Shown here in pieces: positions 41,696 through 49,428 of a stretch of 64,000 nucleotides of DNA (its first letter is position 1; every line of letters starts with the position of its first letter). A program made the translations under genes and the position numbers. The notes beneath the pieces are model-generated. The model did no database searches and was not told where the DNA came from. It worked only from the letters and a program-made list of their open reading frames with translations. Source of the DNA: Subtercola boreus (lineage in GTDB: Bacteria; Actinomycetota; Actinomycetes; Actinomycetales; Microbacteriaceae); NCBI RefSeq assembly GCF_006716115.1, contig NZ_VFOO01000001.1:2728001-2792000 (forward strand). Direction: 5' to 3'.

Positions 41696-42070
41696 ATGCT
41701 GCAACTCACCATCACCCCCACAGCCGTCCTCAGCACTTCCAAGAAGAATGCCGTGACTCCGGTCTACGTCTTTGACAAGGACGCTAAACGAGACGCCCCG
41801 AAAGTTCAGGCGTTAGACAAGGAGAACAACCTCCCCGTCTGGAAGGTCAATGTCCAAATTGAGGACGGCGACAACGTTGACGACCTCGTTCTAAAGATTC
41901 CCGCCAAGGATGCTCCTGTCTTCGCAAAGAACACCGACTATCGCGTTGCCGAAGGCGTCCTCATTGTCACGGCTTATGTGAATTCCAGCACGAACCAGCA
42001 GGCGTATTCCGGAACCCTGCGCGGCACTCTCGTGCCCGTCAACGGTCGCCCCATCAAGCAAGGCGAGTAA
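41696..42070 (+). CDS. Small beta-rich protein, possible ssDNA-binding (OB-like) accessory
   Basis: The 124-residue protein alternates hydrophobic strands and charged loops (LPVWKVNVQIEDGDNVDDLV, YRVAEGVLIVTAYV). It recalls small proteins found between rep and the FtsK gene in other actinobacterial plasmids and AICEs, where an OB-like fold has been suspected. It has its own promoter cassette and is followed by a small hairpin terminator. The proposal of single-strand DNA binding during rolling-circle replication is weakly supported. Confidence 0.55.
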   Translation: MLQLTITPTAVLSTSKKNAVTPVYVFDKDAKRDAPKVQALDKENNLPVWKVNVQIEDGDNVDDLVLKIPAKDAPVFAKNTDYRVAEGVLIVTAYVNSSTNQQAYSGTLRGTLVPVNGRPIKQGE

Positions 42071-42085
42071 CCCCGCATAACGGGG
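42071..42085 (+). terminator. Short hairpin after the 124-residue gene
   Basis: The hairpin ccccg-cataa-cgggg starts directly after the stop codon. There is no clear T run, so it may be a weak terminator or mRNA 3' stabiliser. Confidence 0.5.
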
Positions 42086-42108
42086 GTGTGGAAGACAACT
42101 TCTCCCGC

Positions 42109-42146
42109 GCCCCCGTTAGGGATTCCCCAAGAGACAGCTGCGTCTC
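42109..42146 (+). promoter_or_regulatory. Element promoter/leader cassette before the membrane-protein/FtsK operon
   Basis: The box gcccccgttagggat is followed by the hairpin gagac-agctgc-gtctc (42131-42146) and the ribosome binding site ggaaaaggaa. It would drive the 52-residue membrane protein, the surface protein and the FtsK-like translocase. Confidence 0.65.
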
Positions 42147-42164
42147 AGGAAAAGGAATCCGCTC

Positions 42165-42323
42165 ATGTATCAAATTTTTATGTTTTTCGTCGCGCTCGCC
42201 ATCATCGCCACCGCCCTCTACGGCTCAGCGGTCGGTATCGGTCACCTCGGCGTCAGCCTCAACAATGACCTCAACCATTACGTCACGAACTCCGTGGCTC
42301 ACATCTTCGCTCAAATCAAGTAA
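42165..42323 (+). CDS. Small single-helix membrane protein in the transfer operon
   Basis: The 52-residue protein has one strongly hydrophobic helix (IFMFFVALAIIATALYGSAV) and a short polar tail. A ggaaaaggaa ribosome binding site precedes its ATG by a good distance. It is the first gene of a three-gene operon ending with the FtsK-like translocase; 15 bp separate it from the next gene. Small membrane proteins of this kind (Spd-type) are common beside transfer genes in actinobacterial elements, so a role in spread or in the translocase complex is inferred. Confidence 0.65.
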   Translation: MYQIFMFFVALAIIATALYGSAVGIGHLGVSLNNDLNHYVTNSVAHIFAQIK

Positions 42324-42338
42324 AAGGAAACCAACACC

Positions 42339-43130
42339 ATGCCAACCCCCACCGCCGCAAATCAGAGAGCATTCATCATCATCACCATCTTGATGTTCTT
42401 AGCTCTAACTGCCCTTGCTGCCGTAGCTCTGTTCACTCAGACGACTCCGGCAACCCGTTACGTCTCGCCCGCCCCTGTCAGCGTCTCCGGCTCCGCTGGG
42501 GTCGGTTCTAACAGTTCCACCGCAGCACCTGCTCCGGTTGTCACCGTTCTGCCCGCACCTGTTGCAACCGCCGAAAAGACTCAGGGCTATGACTTCTCAG
42601 CAGGATCGTTGGAAGGCGTTCCTGGAATTCTTCCGTTCGGCACAACGCCAACCTCAGCGCCCACTGAGGACTCATCTTCTAAAGCCGCTCTTCCTGCTTC
42701 GCCGCAAACCGGCATCCAGACTTCCCAGCCCGTTCCCATTCCAACCCCTCAGGTCAAAGGCTTCCTTGCCGCTACTGCTCAGAAAGCCGCGCCTGTTGCT
42801 ATCCCGTCACCAATCGCAGTGATGACCCCTGTTCCTTCTGATCCTGGAATTGAGTTGGGTGCAGCAACCATGGTTCGTGCTCTATGGGTTTGCACCCAGA
42901 ACGGCGTAGATGTCGCTACGGTGGACAACTTCACCGATTGCTCAGCTGCCTTCGCTGCCTACGACGCCGCAGCGGCTCCCGGCTCACCCCTTCCTCGTGG
43001 CTCTGAGAATGGTGCCTCCTCGCAGAGCGTTTCTCAGGCATGGGAATGCTCCTGGGATGGAGCAGTCATAGGGATTGTTACGTCGCCAGCCGGCTGCGAG
43101 ATTCTTTTCGCTCAGGAGGAATCAAAATGA
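42339..43130 (+). CDS. Membrane-anchored, Pro/Ser/Thr-rich surface protein with twin Cys-pair repeats
   Basis: The 263-residue protein has an N-terminal signal anchor (FIIITILMFLALTALAAVAL), a long low-complexity region rich in Pro, Ala, Ser and Thr, and a C-terminal part with two related repeats: WVCTQNGVDVATVDNFTDC and WECSWDGAVIGIVTSPAGC. Each repeat probably closes one disulphide. It should project from the outer face of the membrane with the repeats as a distal head. Its stop overlaps the start of the FtsK-like gene by 4 bp, tying it to transfer. A role in mating contact is inferred; no family is recognised. Confidence 0.7.
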   Translation: MPTPTAANQRAFIIITILMFLALTALAAVALFTQTTPATRYVSPAPVSVSGSAGVGSNSSTAAPAPVVTVLPAPVATAEKTQGYDFSAGSLEGVPGILPFGTTPTSAPTEDSSSKAALPASPQTGIQTSQPVPIPTPQVKGFLAATAQKAAPVAIPSPIAVMTPVPSDPGIELGAATMVRALWVCTQNGVDVATVDNFTDCSAAFAAYDAAAAPGSPLPRGSENGASSQSVSQAWECSWDGAVIGIVTSPAGCEILFAQEESK

Positions 43131-44641
43131 GGAACGCAGGCGAAAATGCGAGTGACTTTTGGAACAACACGAAGGATAAGAAGCCCGAGGTCGCTATCTT
43201 CCTCTTCTTCGTCCTGGTCTGGTGGTATGCCCTGAAGCTGGTCTTGTGGACTTTCCCGCGCCGCTTCCCGAAAGCTGCTATCTGGTTCTGGGTTACCGTT
43301 CTTCTCGTCCTGCCGCTGCTGCACTCAAACTATCCAATCACCGCAGTCATCCCTGTTGCTGTTGGCATATACGCACAAATCAAACTTCAGAAAGTCATCG
43401 CCAACCGCCGGATGCTGAAAGGCTATTTGCTGGAGGTTGCCTCCCTCATGGACGCGAAGCTTGGCACCGAATTCATGGCAAATCATTTGAGAGTGTCGTC
43501 TACTGCAAAGGAGGGCGTTCTTCAGCTCAGTATTCGCACTCCGCGTCATTTTACGGATGACCAAATGCTTGCAACCATGCCGATTGTCGCCGCAGGATTG
43601 CAGCTCGTGCGAGTCTCGCCCCTGAATATCAACGCCCGCCAGGGGAACCTGGACGTTCTCCTTCTTGGGGTTGACCCCTTGACCGAGGATCTTGACCCTG
43701 TGAAAGCAGGAGTCCTTAACCTGACTGAACAGGAGCAGAACAATGTCTTTCACTGGCTTGACGTTGGCACTACGGAGCTGGGCGACCCTCTTCAGATACC
43801 GATGTTCCTAAAAGAGGGTGGCGCGGTTCGTGCTCTTCACAGCGGACTGTCTGGCGCTGGTAAGTCCTCAATCATCCGGCAGCAGCTGCTTTGGGCGGTG
43901 AATAATCCGAACATTGACGTTGGAATCATTGACGGCAAGGGCGACCAATTCACTTGGTTTAAGAATGGCGCTGACCGCTACATCAAGGGTCAGTATGGCA
44001 AGGAGGCTTTTCTTGACTTCCTCACCTGGTTGGAGAGCGAGAGAGACAGGCGTGGCTTGGTCATGGGCGCATCCAAACTGGTCAACTTTCATCGTCAGTC
44101 TGACTCCTGGAATCCCACCGATGACGGCAACGAGCTCTTAGTTGTCTGGGACGAGCTTTCCCCCGTGCTTGGTCACTTCACCACGTCAAAAGAGAAGGCT
44201 GAGATTCAGGACAGGCTCTATGGAATCTTGTCCGTTGCTCGTTCCCTTGGGATGGCTTTCATCCTCTCCTCTCAAACGTTTCCCTCCTACATGTTAGAAA
44301 CTCGCATTAGGGATCTCTGCTTTGACTTGGGTGTTGGCTATAAGCAGCCTGAGCAGGACGCTAAATACATCGGGTTCACTTCCCTGGACTTGGCACGCCC
44401 TGACCTCATTAGGGGTGTGATGGTGGAGTCAGGTCGGCTTTCCTGCGCCGGACAGTTCGCCGTCAGGGGGCTTTCTACGCCCGGCTATGGCAAGAGCTAC
44501 TACATAAGCGCTGAGCAGATTGTGAATGCTCTTCCGGCACCTCCAGAGCCTTCTGAAGAGGCTCCCTTCGTGGAGCTTGACGCCTTGGAACCTGTTCCGT
44601 CTCTATCGCTCGTGAAGGCTGGTTCGTCAGCCGATAGCTAA
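43127..44641 (+). CDS. traSA: FtsK/SpoIIIE-like DNA translocase (TraSA type)
   Basis: The 504-residue protein has two membrane helices near residues 20-75, a beta-rich region and then an FtsK-type ATPase: Walker A LSGAGKSSII near residue 242, IDGKGDQFTWF near residue 267, Walker B LLVVWDELSPVL near residue 340 and SSQTFPSY near residue 385. Proteins of this type pump double-stranded DNA between mycelia or cells in AICEs and replace a type IV secretion system. The preferred ATG overlaps the upstream stop by 4 bp. A tail of about 45 residues is Pro/Glu-rich. No DNA-motif-recognising gamma domain could be recognised. Confidence 0.88.
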   Translation: MRNAGENASDFWNNTKDKKPEVAIFLFFVLVWWYALKLVLWTFPRRFPKAAIWFWVTVLLVLPLLHSNYPITAVIPVAVGIYAQIKLQKVIANRRMLKGYLLEVASLMDAKLGTEFMANHLRVSSTAKEGVLQLSIRTPRHFTDDQMLATMPIVAAGLQLVRVSPLNINARQGNLDVLLLGVDPLTEDLDPVKAGVLNLTEQEQNNVFHWLDVGTTELGDPLQIPMFLKEGGAVRALHSGLSGAGKSSIIRQQLLWAVNNPNIDVGIIDGKGDQFTWFKNGADRYIKGQYGKEAFLDFLTWLESERDRRGLVMGASKLVNFHRQSDSWNPTDDGNELLVVWDELSPVLGHFTTSKEKAEIQDRLYGILSVARSLGMAFILSSQTFPSYMLETRIRDLCFDLGVGYKQPEQDAKYIGFTSLDLARPDLIRGVMVESGRLSCAGQFAVRGLSTPGYGKSYYISAEQIVNALPAPPEPSEEAPFVELDALEPVPSLSLVKAGSSADS

Positions 44642-44683
44642 TACTTGGGCGGTCTTAATCCTTTTCTTCCGCCCTGAGCACCG

Positions 44684-44714
44684 ACCCCCTTCCTTCACTG
44701 GTTGGGGGTTTTTG
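44684..44714 (+). terminator. Intrinsic terminator after the translocase gene
   Basis: The stem accccc / gggggt closes around ttccttcactggtt and is followed by a T run (tttttgc). Its sequence nearly repeats the terminator at 45352-45380. Confidence 0.8.
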
Positions 44715-44742
44715 CTTTCCCGAATCATTTTTCGCCCAATCA

Positions 44743-44773
44743 ACCGATAACCCTTATAGCCGTATTTCGCGGC
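44743..44773 (+). promoter_or_regulatory. Element promoter/leader cassette before the 180-residue gene
   Basis: The box aaccgataaccc is followed by the hairpin gccg-tatttcg-cggc (44759-44773). The downstream ribosome binding site is weaker than at other cassettes. Confidence 0.5.
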
Positions 44774-44793
44774 GCAAAAGATTGGATAAGAAA

Positions 44794-45336
44794 ATGGCTG
44801 AGGAACGCTCCTCCCTTAACGAAGTAATGCAGTACATGAACGCCTACCGTGATGCTTATACGGATGCCCTCTTAGAGGACGTACGTGAAGGCGGACTTTT
44901 GGATATCAAGGATTTACATCTGAGCGCGGACTGTCACATTGTCGGTCATGCTGTTGCCCGTAAGTCTGCGAGTGCTGCCCACCCACTCACCGGGATTAGC
45001 GCTGAGGATATTACGGAGGGCGAGCTGTGGTTCGCTGCCGATGCGCGCAGGGACGCAACACGCACGATTGCGAAGGACATTGAGGCGTACCTGAAGGATT
45101 ACGAGGACGGCTTCGTTATAGCGCTGGACGATTACACGGACGGACCTGCGCGGTATGACGACATTCGTCCAGGCAGCTCGCTTTCTAATGCGGCGCACAA
45201 GGCAGGTCAGAGTGAGGCTGCCCACTCGGGTCACTCTTTCCCTGGTCTTGATGGTCATGTGCGGGCGAGCTACGAGGAGAGAGCCGCTGAGAATGCCCGG
45301 GATATTGTTCTTTACCATCTGAACAGGAACGTCTGA
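44794..45336 (+). CDS. Uncharacterised acidic protein
   Basis: The ATG at 44794 gives 180 residues, strongly acidic and mostly helical, with DAYTDALLEDVREGG near residue 22 and YLKDYEDGFVIALDDYTDG near residue 98. There is no signal peptide or membrane helix. It is monocistronic, with a promoter cassette in front and a bidirectional terminator behind. Acidic proteins of this size in mobile elements can be anti-restriction or DNA mimics, but nothing here shows that; the family is not recognised. Confidence 0.65.
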   Translation: MAEERSSLNEVMQYMNAYRDAYTDALLEDVREGGLLDIKDLHLSADCHIVGHAVARKSASAAHPLTGISAEDITEGELWFAADARRDATRTIAKDIEAYLKDYEDGFVIALDDYTDGPARYDDIRPGSSLSNAAHKAGQSEAAHSGHSFPGLDGHVRASYEERAAENARDIVLYHLNRNV

Positions 45337-45351
45337 GTTCTACACGCTTCT

Positions 45352-45380
45352 GCCCCCTTCCTTCACCAGTTGGGGGCTTT
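45352..45380. terminator. Terminator shared by two convergent genes
   Basis: The stem gccccc / gggggc around ttccttcaccagtt is followed by tttt. It lies between the 180-residue gene and the end of the convergent HEPN-type gene and can serve both. The loop is almost identical to that at 44684-44714. Confidence 0.8.
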
Positions 45381-45391
45381 TGCTTTTCCCG

Positions 45392-46345
45392 TCAGAATGA
45401 ATCCCCCTCCTGCACTGGCTCTCCCCCGCCCGCCGGGCGTTGATCGTTCTGGGGGCTTCTGAGCGCTTGACCAGACAGTCTCAGGATGAGTGCCCCCGCA
45501 ATATGGATGATGAGCCATGCATCTTCTTTGAGGCTGCTGCTGCCGTCCTTGTGAGCATCGCCGTTGTTGTTGCGCTCAGCGGATACCCACTCACTCGCTC
45601 TGACGACGGTGTCAATGAGCTTTGCGTCATATCCCTTCAGGAGTCCCTGGTTCAGTGCTTTTTTAGCCTGTTCGCTTGCGCTTTTTCCTTCTACCCCCAG
45701 AGTCCGAAACATCTCCTGCAGCGCCGAACTCGCGTCGGTTATAGCGTCCCCAGGGTCGCCGTTTGACAGTTCCAAAAGTGCCTTGTTGTAGGCGTTTTTG
45801 ACCTTCAGATACTTCGCGTCTGCCGCGAGGAGTTCAGTTGCGGGTTTGACGATTTCAGCGTGCAGCTCTTGATTACCCCGAGACACCAGTCCACCGGGGG
45901 TGAACGCCCACTCAACGCGGTGGTTCAGCAGAATGTCATCAGCCGCATCACGAAATTTCGCACCGTCATACATTTCGTATGCATAGTAGGTGGCGTCTAA
46001 CTGATACGTTCTGCCTTCTCGTTCAGCGGCTAACTGGTCAAGAGCAAAGCTGATAGCTGCCACTACATCCAGCTTGTCGTCCTCGGATACGTTAGGAGAT
46101 CCATTCAGGGTTTCCTCAATTCCCCCTGGCTCCCACCCCCACGCGCCATGTTCGGAGCGAATAGTGGCGACTCTTTCTTCCACGAGAAACGGTCTGTTCG
46201 TGGAACGAAGATACGCACGATAGATCTTGCGGGCTGCTGGGTCATTGAGCCTGGTCGTCCAAATGATTCCCCACTCAGCCTCCTCCTCAGCGAGCTTCTT
46301 TCGCCGTAACTGTTCGGAAGGAAGAGGTTCACTCAACTCAGGCAT
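45392..46345 (-). CDS. Abi_C-like HEPN-domain protein, candidate phage defence
   Basis: The 317-residue protein has a poorly conserved N-terminal part and a C-terminal region (about residues 190-300) that resembles the abortive-infection C-terminal domain: YNKALLELSNGDPGDAITDA near residue 188 and SAERNNNGDAHKDG near residue 255. The RNxxxxxH arrangement in that last motif is the active-site pattern of HEPN ribonucleases. It is transcribed divergently from an ApeA-like HEPN gene, separated by 85 bp. A toxin-like RNase that halts infected cells is the likely role, by analogy with such families. The acidic-proline tail is unusual. Confidence 0.65.
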   Translation of the reverse strand: MPELSEPLPSEQLRRKKLAEEEAEWGIIWTTRLNDPAARKIYRAYLRSTNRPFLVEERVATIRSEHGAWGWEPGGIEETLNGSPNVSEDDKLDVVAAISFALDQLAAEREGRTYQLDATYYAYEMYDGAKFRDAADDILLNHRVEWAFTPGGLVSRGNQELHAEIVKPATELLAADAKYLKVKNAYNKALLELSNGDPGDAITDASSALQEMFRTLGVEGKSASEQAKKALNQGLLKGYDAKLIDTVVRASEWVSAERNNNGDAHKDGSSSLKEDAWLIIHIAGALILRLSGQALRSPQNDQRPAGGGEPVQEGDSF

Positions 46346-46430
46346 CTGCCCACCTTATCCACCAGCGATTTTTTCTGTACTACGTTTACTGACGAGGCGG
46401 ACAGCGGGGCGTCCGGGGCTGGAAATATTT

Positions 46431-47828
46431 GTGGCTATCAAACTGAGCGCATCAGAACCACTAAACGGGTTCCTTATTGACGGAGTGGCAGACACTCCCT
46501 TCGTCGGCGCATCTCTCACCCTTGATGCGTCGCGCGGTGTCCGTGTGCACGTGCCGTTCGTAACTCACCCTCCCTTGGAACAATTTCGCTCAGCTAACGA
46601 GTGGTTTGTTAAACACGACTTTCCGAAAAACATGCTGTTTGCAAGTGGAGACGGTCGCATCAGCCTGTTTGGTATTCGGTTCTCGGGCTATCAGATGACT
46701 ACTCCAGCCGTTGGTCACTTTGACGTTGACGAAGCCGTCCTTCACGACCGCGATGGTGACATATCAGACTCGTTCGTAGTCGCTTCAGCGCAATCTCACA
46801 TTGACGGGCTGGCGGAGTGGACAGGTTTCACTGCTGTTACCGAAGACGTCGGAACGAACGAGGCACACCTCATCCAGCAGGTTGTTGCGACGGTGAAGAC
46901 CGCGGACAGTTTCTCCTGGCGTCAAGGCGACGCAGAAATGACGCTTACTACTCACTGGGAGGGTGACCACAGCCGCCCCGGTATACACGTAGATGAGTGG
47001 GTCGTCTTGGACTCAAAGTTTCCGGAAGCACGTCCATTTTCAGCGCACATCACCGAGCATCGGAAATTGGTGTCGCTACTGACTCTGGTGTTTGGCACTG
47101 GTATCAGCTTCCGTAAACATCAAATTAGAGACGAGCTTTTCCGCGTCCGTAATCTGGACGGCGAACTGATAGGCGCACCGCCTCTGGTGGAAGTAATTGC
47201 CCGTCAAACAATCCGGGACTACAGCGAGCAAATTCCCGCTCGGTCTGATCTAAAGCAGAGCGGAATCGTCTTCCTGCAACAACTCAAGGGTGAAGGACTC
47301 TCCCAGTGGGCGGAAGGCTTTGGGAAGTGGGGGCGAGTCATAAACCCGACAGTAGGAGTTCTGAAGAGACCCGACGCCTACGCCGAAGACGTGGTGATGT
47401 CCACCAACTTGAGCCTGGAAGCAGCAGGACACCTTCTTCCGCCCGCAGACGACGAAGAGTCCACCTATTTCCGGGGCAGACCCACGACCGCGACTTTTGT
47501 CTATCGCTGTATCGCCTCCGTAGGTATGAACTTTTCGCCCATCTCTCATAGCCGTCAAGGAATGGCGCGTGCCGTGGCGAACAACTACAACGGCATCAAA
47601 CACTTTGACAGGGGAGCTTTTCCAGATTTCGTTCAGACGAGACTCATCGGGAAACTCTCTACTCTCATCGTGCGTTTGATCGCAACTAACTTGATAGAGC
47701 CTACGAACGAGGTGGTGAGAGATTACGTCTCAGGCTGGCGTTTCAGGCAGCTTATGGAGGAGTTTAAACTCAACGACTTGTATGTTGACGAGCGCGGAAA
47801 CTGCTACGTTCCTCAAACCCAGCAGTAG
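46431..47828 (+). CDS. ApeA-like HEPN protein, candidate anti-phage system
   Basis: From the GTG at 46431 the product has 465 residues. The N-terminal about 240 residues resemble the ApeA N-terminal domain (LNGFLIDGV, DGRISLFGIRFSGYQMT, HITEHRKLVSLLTLVFGT). The C-terminal helical region has a HEPN-like block RAVANNYNGIKHFDRG near residue 385 where Asn and Lys-His replace the textbook RxxxxxH spacing. ApeA is a known single-gene anti-phage system with a HEPN nuclease. It sits in a defence-like pair with the divergent Abi_C-like gene beside the integrase. The family call is by pattern, not by alignment, and the start is uncertain. Confidence 0.55.
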   Translation: MAIKLSASEPLNGFLIDGVADTPFVGASLTLDASRGVRVHVPFVTHPPLEQFRSANEWFVKHDFPKNMLFASGDGRISLFGIRFSGYQMTTPAVGHFDVDEAVLHDRDGDISDSFVVASAQSHIDGLAEWTGFTAVTEDVGTNEAHLIQQVVATVKTADSFSWRQGDAEMTLTTHWEGDHSRPGIHVDEWVVLDSKFPEARPFSAHITEHRKLVSLLTLVFGTGISFRKHQIRDELFRVRNLDGELIGAPPLVEVIARQTIRDYSEQIPARSDLKQSGIVFLQQLKGEGLSQWAEGFGKWGRVINPTVGVLKRPDAYAEDVVMSTNLSLEAAGHLLPPADDEESTYFRGRPTTATFVYRCIASVGMNFSPISHSRQGMARAVANNYNGIKHFDRGAFPDFVQTRLIGKLSTLIVRLIATNLIEPTNEVVRDYVSGWRFRQLMEEFKLNDLYVDERGNCYVPQTQQ

Positions 47829-47899
47829 TTCTTTTCCGAAACTGGTTGTGGCTTCTCGCTCAAGCCGGTCATTGTCTTGCCATAAATGAGATTGACCGC

Positions 47900-49279
47900 T
47901 TACTGCGTCTTCCGGGCTGCTCGTTTGTCCGCTGTCCTGTATATGTCATCCATCAGGTCGTTCATTGGCTGCACCTTGGGGGCGGTGTCAATGTGCGAAT
48001 ACGTCCCCCGTGTGATCGCTTCTGAGTGATGCCCGGCTATGGCTCGGACTATCTCTATGGGGGTGCCGTGGGTGATGAGCAGCGTTATTGCAATGTGTCG
48101 GAGCGCGTGCTGCCTAATACGGTATTCGGGCTTCAGGTTTAGTTTCTTCTCATCTGAGAGCAGCGAGTTCCAGCGTTTGTTATCCGTCGTTTGTCTGATG
48201 GGGCTACCGTTCTCCGTCGTGTAGACGAGGTTGGCAAACTGCGGCTCGGTTGACCACCCTTCATCCTGTTTTATCTGCCTCTGCTCTGCTCTGTGCCGTT
48301 TCAGTACGTCCACAACTCTGGGCGAAAGCGGGATGATTCGCTTCCCTGCGTTTGTTTTGGGTTGCGGCTTGATGGACATTGTTCCGGTCTTTGCATCCCT
48401 GCTGAGTTGTTGACGAATCTCCACAACGGGCTGCTTGCCCCTACTGTCGTCCAGATAGGTGAAGCAGTCCCAGGTGAGTCCTAACCGTTCACTTTGCCGC
48501 AGTCCCATGAGCGCAAAAATCCAATGTGCTTCCTCGGCTGTTCCCTGCGTGTATGCCGCTATCTCGCGTGCTATCCAGTTCTTCTTCTCCAAGTGTTCCG
48601 TCTCAGAGCGAGAATCAGGTTTATCAAGCTGATCTATTCGTGTTGTCGGATTTTCTAACACATGCCCTTGCTCCGTCGCATACCGGAATCCCTGGTTGAT
48701 GATGCCTTGGATGAGTCTGAGCTGACTCGCGCCCAGCAGTGGGACGTTTGTAGCTACGTCTTTGCCGTCAACTTTCTTCGTCTTCATCTTCTTCGGAAGC
48801 GTTCTGAACAGGAGATTCCGTATGTCTTCTTCGGTAATGAGCCGGACTGGAATGCTGCCGACGTAGGGGGCTATGTGTAGACGTATCTGGTTTTCGTAGA
48901 CATGCGCAGTATTAGCGCTGACTCGCTCAGCCTTAGACGTCTTCTGCCTCTTGACCTCTAACCATTCGTTGAGCATTTCGCCGGTCGTGAGTTTCAGTTC
49001 TTTGGGGCGTGCCGACAATGCCGAGAGGGGCAATTCTCCACTCTTGACGAGCCGCTTACGAAGATTGTTCTCTCGCCGCTCTATCGCCTGTTCTTTGCTC
49101 GCAGCAGTCCCTGAGACCTGCACCGCGCGCCCGGAATCGTCCATATAAAGAGTGCGCGTCGCCCTCCATTGGACTCCTGCGCTCGTCGTCACCTGGAAAA
49201 CGGAACCTTCGCCCCGTGTCTTCGGCTGCTGATGTGCCTGCCAAAGTTCATCGTTCGTTCGTCGGCGGTGGATGACCAT
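47900..49279 (-). CDS. int: Tyrosine integrase of the element
   Basis: The ATG at 49279 gives 459 residues. The N-terminal part has an arm-binding region (GVQWRATRTLYMDDSGRAV), then a core-binding SAM-like domain (TLHVYENQIRLHIAPYVG-like, seen as VYENQIRLHIAPYVGSIPV). The catalytic residues are the arginine in ALMGLRQSERLGL near residue 256, HALRH near residue 392, the histidine in AGHHSEAITRG and the tyrosine in GTYSHI near residue 426. It begins 152 bp from tRNA-Tyr and reads away from it. It should integrate and, with an unidentified excisionase, excise the element by recombination between the 16-bp repeats. Confidence 0.93.
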   Translation of the reverse strand: MVIHRRRTNDELWQAHQQPKTRGEGSVFQVTTSAGVQWRATRTLYMDDSGRAVQVSGTAASKEQAIERRENNLRKRLVKSGELPLSALSARPKELKLTTGEMLNEWLEVKRQKTSKAERVSANTAHVYENQIRLHIAPYVGSIPVRLITEEDIRNLLFRTLPKKMKTKKVDGKDVATNVPLLGASQLRLIQGIINQGFRYATEQGHVLENPTTRIDQLDKPDSRSETEHLEKKNWIAREIAAYTQGTAEEAHWIFALMGLRQSERLGLTWDCFTYLDDSRGKQPVVEIRQQLSRDAKTGTMSIKPQPKTNAGKRIIPLSPRVVDVLKRHRAEQRQIKQDEGWSTEPQFANLVYTTENGSPIRQTTDNKRWNSLLSDEKKLNLKPEYRIRQHALRHIAITLLITHGTPIEIVRAIAGHHSEAITRGTYSHIDTAPKVQPMNDLMDDIYRTADKRAARKTQ

Positions 49280-49320
49280 GCTTGACCGTAGCAGCAAATA
49301 ATAAGCAGTGTAATAAGAAG

Positions 49321-49356
49321 AACGCCCCGCCAAACCATTGGTTTGAACGGGGCGTT
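49321..49356. terminator. Hairpin terminator supplied by the element downstream of tRNA-Tyr
   Basis: The nested hairpin aacgccccg / cggggcgtt encloses caaacca-t-tggtttg and has T-rich flanks on both sides. It lies between the tRNA 3' end and the integrase start, so it can end the tRNA transcript now that the native terminator is 15.5 kb away. Confidence 0.8.
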
Positions 49357-49428
49357 TCTTTCTATTCTCAGCTTCACCAGGAGTTTTACCTGATTTCGTT
49401 TGTCTTGCTTTGTTCCATATTTCGCCTT

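Larger units (their letters stand above)
33918..49428. mobile_element. AICE-type integrative and conjugative element in tRNA-Tyr(GTA)
   Basis: The 15.5-kb segment between two 16-bp repeats is clearly AT-richer than both flanks. It has the three defining modules of actinomycete integrative and conjugative elements: a tyrosine integrase next to the tRNA, a RepSA-like rolling-circle initiator and an FtsK/TraSA-like translocase. No phage head, tail or terminase genes are present. Cargo comprises surface proteins including a type IV prepilin, a RecQ core helicase, unknown small proteins and two HEPN-type defence candidates. No excisionase is obvious; one of the unknown small genes could serve. Most genes on the plus strand carry a common promoter/leader cassette. 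Confidence 0.9.

Noticed and set aside
45392-47828. HEPN/MNT toxin-antitoxin module
   Set aside because: No small nucleotidyltransferase partner is encoded, and the two genes are large and divergent rather than an overlapping pair.
33918-49428. Prophage
   Set aside because: No terminase, portal, capsid, tail or lysis genes are present; RepSA-like and FtsK-like genes fit an AICE instead.
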